A DNA stretch of 64,000 bases from contig NZ_CP070973.1 of assembly GCF_017086405.1 (NCBI RefSeq), positions 5,116,739 through 5,180,738 on the forward strand, read 5' to 3'. The position numbers and the translations under genes are program-made. Source of the DNA: Mycobacterium gordonae (GTDB lineage: Bacteria > Actinomycetota > Actinomycetes > Mycobacteriales > Mycobacteriaceae). Every line of letters starts with the position of its first letter. Position 1 is the stretch's first letter. Below are positions 61,666-64,000 of this stretch, one piece after another. The notes beneath the pieces were generated by a model, which saw only the letters and a list, made by a program, of their open reading frames with translations, had not been told where the DNA came from and did no database searches.

Positions 61666-61962
61666 ATGACGCACAACATCAAGTACAACTTCGCCGCGAA
61701 CTACGAATCGCTGGACCTGATCGGCAGCATCACCTCCGACGCCGAGCAGATGCGCAACGAAGTCGACCAACTGTTCAACGCGCTTACCTCGGGGGCCTAC
61801 ACGGGCCACGCCCCGGAAGAGATCCACGCACTGCGTACGCAGTTCTCCAACGAGATGGACGAGATCATCAACGATCTGCACACCACCAGGGCGCGCGCCG
61901 TCGACCAGAACCAGCAGGTTCAGGACCTCGACAACAGCCAAGCGGCCAACATCAGCTGCTGA
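61666..61962 (+). CDS. Divergent WXG100-family Esx protein B
   Basis: 98 residues with a helix-turn-helix build like Esx proteins: SLDLIGSITSDAEQMRNEVDQLFNAL, then a turn SGAYTGHAPEEI where tyrosine replaces the tryptophan of WxG, and a second helix FSNEMDEIINDLHTTRARAVDQ. It ends in NISC, with a C-terminal cysteine, and no YxxxD/E motif is visible. Seventeen nucleotides separate it from the first Esx gene, so they are expected to be a heterodimeric pair. Confidence 0.82.
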   Translation: MTHNIKYNFAANYESLDLIGSITSDAEQMRNEVDQLFNALTSGAYTGHAPEEIHALRTQFSNEMDEIINDLHTTRARAVDQNQQVQDLDNSQAANISC

Positions 61963-61985
61963 CCGCTGTTGCGGTTTCGACCGCG

Positions 61986-62017
61986 GCCCGGACTCACCGG
62001 TTTCGGTGAGTCCGGGC
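61986..62017. terminator. Strong hairpin terminator at the end of the ESX operon
   Basis: A perfect 14-bp stem (61986-61999 with 62004-62017) closes a 4-nt loop, 23 nt after the last Esx stop. There is no T-run, as is usual for mycobacterial terminators. It lies between convergent genes and may work both ways. Confidence 0.8.
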
Positions 62018-62227
62018 TATCGGCTATTCGCGGACGCGTGAAGGAGATCGGGCATAGCACCTCTGTTGGGCACCCCGGGCTGACCCGACACGCCAGGGTG
62101 TAGCGGTGGCTAATACTCCGCATCTCCCGCAGGAAGTGCTCTTCGCGTTGCGGACGGAGAAACTTCCCCGCACTTGTCTGACAATTACCTTCGGGCGCAT
62201 TTCACGTCGGTCCGGCGGTCCACACTA

Positions 62228-63868
62228 CTAGAAGGCCGCCGGCACTAGTCCCACAAGATCGTTCTCGCCGCACTCTGCGATTACAGCACCCGCGACAGCC
62301 TGCAGGCGTCGAATAGCCTCTTGAAACGGACAAATCCTCTCGATGCCGACAGTTTCGGTAGTCCGCGTTTCCGGGTCGATGACGAGCACCGGCTGCGATT
62401 CGTCCAAGCCGAAGAATACGAGGCGGTGTTTGAGCCATGTAGTCTTCAGCTCGGAGAGAAATTCTGGGTGCTTCGTCAAGTGAATCGGCACCGGCGTGGA
62501 TTTGCCCTGGTGATAATCGCGCAGCGTCCAATTATCCCGGCCGTCGTACAAGAGCAGACGGCCATCAGCGGGCGTGGAAATAGCGTAAAGACCGGAGATT
62601 TGATCGATGATCCGCCCCGTCGGATCGATGACAATGAGTCCGGTGTCTGCGCCTGCCCCGTCGGACCGGCCGGCATCGATCCGTGCCAGATAGACGTCGC
62701 TGCCCGCTACGAACTCGTACGGCTTCAGCTTCAGCGCTGAGATGGTGACGATGTTTCCGTTGTGCGCGTCGATAATCGACGGGGTTCCTTCGCAGCGGAA
62801 GCCCAACTGTCCCGGAATTGCCATGGCACCGGTCGGATGGCTACATGGAGCGCCTTTACGCCATCGGAGTTCGCCGTTCGCGGGCCCCAGGGAATAAACC
62901 ATCGTGCGTCTATCGGGTGCTGGCCTGTCGTCATCGACCGCGATGCCCAATCCGTCAACTGACGCGCTCGACGCGATCACCCGACCGCTGTAATGGCGGC
63001 GCCACACCACCGCACCCGAGCTGCCGTCGAGCGCAACAACGGCGGCATCAAAGAAGAGCACCACGATCCCCGTCGTATCGTGCAGATCACGCCGAACCAC
63101 TTCGACGGTCGAAAGTCGATATTCGCCAAAATCCTTTGCGCGCCAGCGCAAGGCCCCGGTCGGGCCGTCGTACGCGGTCACTTCTTCGCTGCTACGGACG
63201 ATGAAGCCGTTACCCGCGGGGAGCACGGTGGATGCCCCGTATTTGTCCAGAAGCGGAAGCCGGTACCGGGCCGGGCCGATCCTATCGGGCAGCGAGGCGG
63301 CCGGCGCAGCGGCGGCGGTGTGCCCGGGATGCCATAGGCGCGCGCGATAATCCTCCAACACATGGTGGATCAGGGCCGAAACGCCGATCAGCACGACCAG
63401 GTATGCACACACCGCCGTTCGCGCGTCGACGTGCCGAAGGAAGGCTGAAAGAACCAGGCCCAAGACCGCGGCTGTCGTGGCCGCTATCATCGCGGCCGCC
63501 ACCATGACGGCGCCTCCGGTTGAGACGGGCACCAACGGAAGCTCAGCGCGGGATCCAAAGCATGCCCTAACGTCCCAGAGGCCCCACGCAGCTGCGGCCA
63601 CGGCGACCACACCGAGGAACTTGGCTAACGCCACCCTGCCCGACCGATGTGTCGCCGCCGCAAGCAACAGCAAGATGAACACCCAGATGGCGACAAATCC
63701 GGCCATGGCAGACGGTCGTGGAGGGCTGTCGCTCGTTACGGCGAACACCGGAGAGACGACCGCGACGCTGACCGCCGCCCACACAGCGCCCACGCCGACG
63801 CTCGTCAGCAACCTGCGCAGGCGCCAGAGCCGCGGCATCACCGGCGTTTCTTCCTCAGAGGTCACCAT
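62228..63868 (-). CDS. Membrane-anchored quinoprotein-like beta-propeller protein
   Basis: 546 residues. The first ~190 contain about five transmembrane helices (VGAVWAAVSVAVVSPVFAV, MAGFVAIWVFILLLLAAA, FLGVVAVAAAAWGLW, VMVAAAMIAATTAAVLGLVL, VCAYLVVLIGVSALIHHVL). The remainder has PQQ-type propeller blades (VTAYDGPTGALRWRAKDFG, VVALDGSSGAVVWRRHYSG, VYSLGPANGELRWRKGAP, LIVIDPTGRIID), as in BamB-like proteins, probably on the outer face of the membrane. It lies 48 nt downstream of the second EspI-like gene and probably shares its operon. A role in envelope sensing or secretion is speculative. Confidence 0.75.
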   Translation of the reverse strand: MVTSEEETPVMPRLWRLRRLLTSVGVGAVWAAVSVAVVSPVFAVTSDSPPRPSAMAGFVAIWVFILLLLAAATHRSGRVALAKFLGVVAVAAAAWGLWDVRACFGSRAELPLVPVSTGGAVMVAAAMIAATTAAVLGLVLSAFLRHVDARTAVCAYLVVLIGVSALIHHVLEDYRARLWHPGHTAAAAPAASLPDRIGPARYRLPLLDKYGASTVLPAGNGFIVRSSEEVTAYDGPTGALRWRAKDFGEYRLSTVEVVRRDLHDTTGIVVLFFDAAVVALDGSSGAVVWRRHYSGRVIASSASVDGLGIAVDDDRPAPDRRTMVYSLGPANGELRWRKGAPCSHPTGAMAIPGQLGFRCEGTPSIIDAHNGNIVTISALKLKPYEFVAGSDVYLARIDAGRSDGAGADTGLIVIDPTGRIIDQISGLYAISTPADGRLLLYDGRDNWTLRDYHQGKSTPVPIHLTKHPEFLSELKTTWLKHRLVFFGLDESQPVLVIDPETRTTETVGIERICPFQEAIRRLQAVAGAVIAECGENDLVGLVPAAF

Positions 63869-63916
63869 GAACCGACACGCCCTACCTTGCGCGTGCGAGG
63901 GACCACCGAACCAGCC

Positions 63917-64000
63917 TCAAGACTGTTCGCGCGGCACCCGCAGCCGCCCGAAGTTCTCCGCCACCGACCCAGCCAGTTCGAGGTAGGCCTGCCTGGTGGC
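63917..64000 (-). CDS. C-terminus of a second EspI-like ATPase (runs off the window)
   Basis: The last 27 residues of a minus-strand gene read ATRQAYLELAGSVAENF...REQS. They match the C-terminus of the EspI-like protein at 52871 (TRQAFLELAASIADGF). The body lies beyond the right edge. A second espI-like gene suggests that another ESX gene set, possibly including the membrane core, continues there. Confidence 0.7.
   Translation of the reverse strand, partial: ATRQAYLELAGSVAENFGRLRVPREQS

Overview
The window comes from a mycobacterium, most likely a non-tuberculous, environmental-type species. The DNA is GC-rich and many genes start with GTG or TTG. It carries a 9.2-kb type I fatty acid synthase gene directly followed by acpS, PE/PPE-type proteins and ESX (type VII) secretion genes. 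The block bcp / M20 peptidase / acpS / fas / Tat-exported DUF1906 protein follows, from memory, the M. tuberculosis Rv2520c-Rv2525c order, but here it is split by about 7 kb of extra genes and an insertion sequence. No rRNA, tRNA or CRISPR array was recognised.

Layout. (1) 1-2860: the end of a small, possibly biosynthetic set (ATP-grasp ligase, Fe(II)/2-oxoglutarate dioxygenase, FAD oxidoreductase), closed by a convergent TetR gene. (2) 3.4-7.5 kb: an acyltransferase divergent from TetR across a perfect palindrome, a wrecked SsuB/SsuC-type ABC transporter, and a large DUF3556 membrane protein. (3) 7.6-27.8 kb: the conserved core (DUF3618 protein, bcp, M20 peptidase, acpS, fas, DUF1906 protein), interrupted by a MacS-like histidine kinase with its response regulator, a DUF2339 membrane protein, a stand-alone cytochrome b (QcrB paralogue) and a 1266-bp IS5-like element inserted exactly at the acpS stop codon. 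(4) 27.8-49.1 kb: a catabolic island with two Rieske oxygenases, a ferredoxin, an aldehyde dehydrogenase, two CoA ligases, a double-domain class III CoA-transferase, four acyl-CoA dehydrogenases, a MaoC-type hydratase pair, an SDR, an F420-type luciferase-like oxidoreductase and a FadR-like regulator. (5) 49.1-52.0 kb: a PPE gene with a nearly perfect 165-residue tandem repeat. (6) 52.9-64.0 kb: an ESX locus with EccA, EspI-like ATPase, EspH/EspD-like, EspL-like, two effector-like proteins, PE, PPE, EspG and two Esx proteins, then a quinoprotein-like membrane protein and the tail of a second EspI-like ATPase.

How the genes fit together. The catabolic island has what is needed to hydroxylate a hydrophobic compound (Rieske oxygenases plus ferredoxin), oxidise an aldehyde to an acid (ALDH), activate it (CoA ligases, CoA-transferase) and run beta-oxidation-like steps (four dehydrogenases in two adjacent pairs, MaoC hydratases, SDR). 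The FadR-like gene and AT-rich, partly palindromic intergenic stretches suggest coordinated control. The substrate is unknown.

The ESX locus has the cytosolic and substrate half of a type VII system (chaperone EspG, ATPases EccA and EspI, PE/PPE and Esx substrates) but none of the membrane core genes eccB, eccC, eccD, eccE or mycP in this window. Either the core lies beyond the right edge or this is a satellite locus borrowing another ESX machine. It and the catabolic island are the least explained parts of the window.
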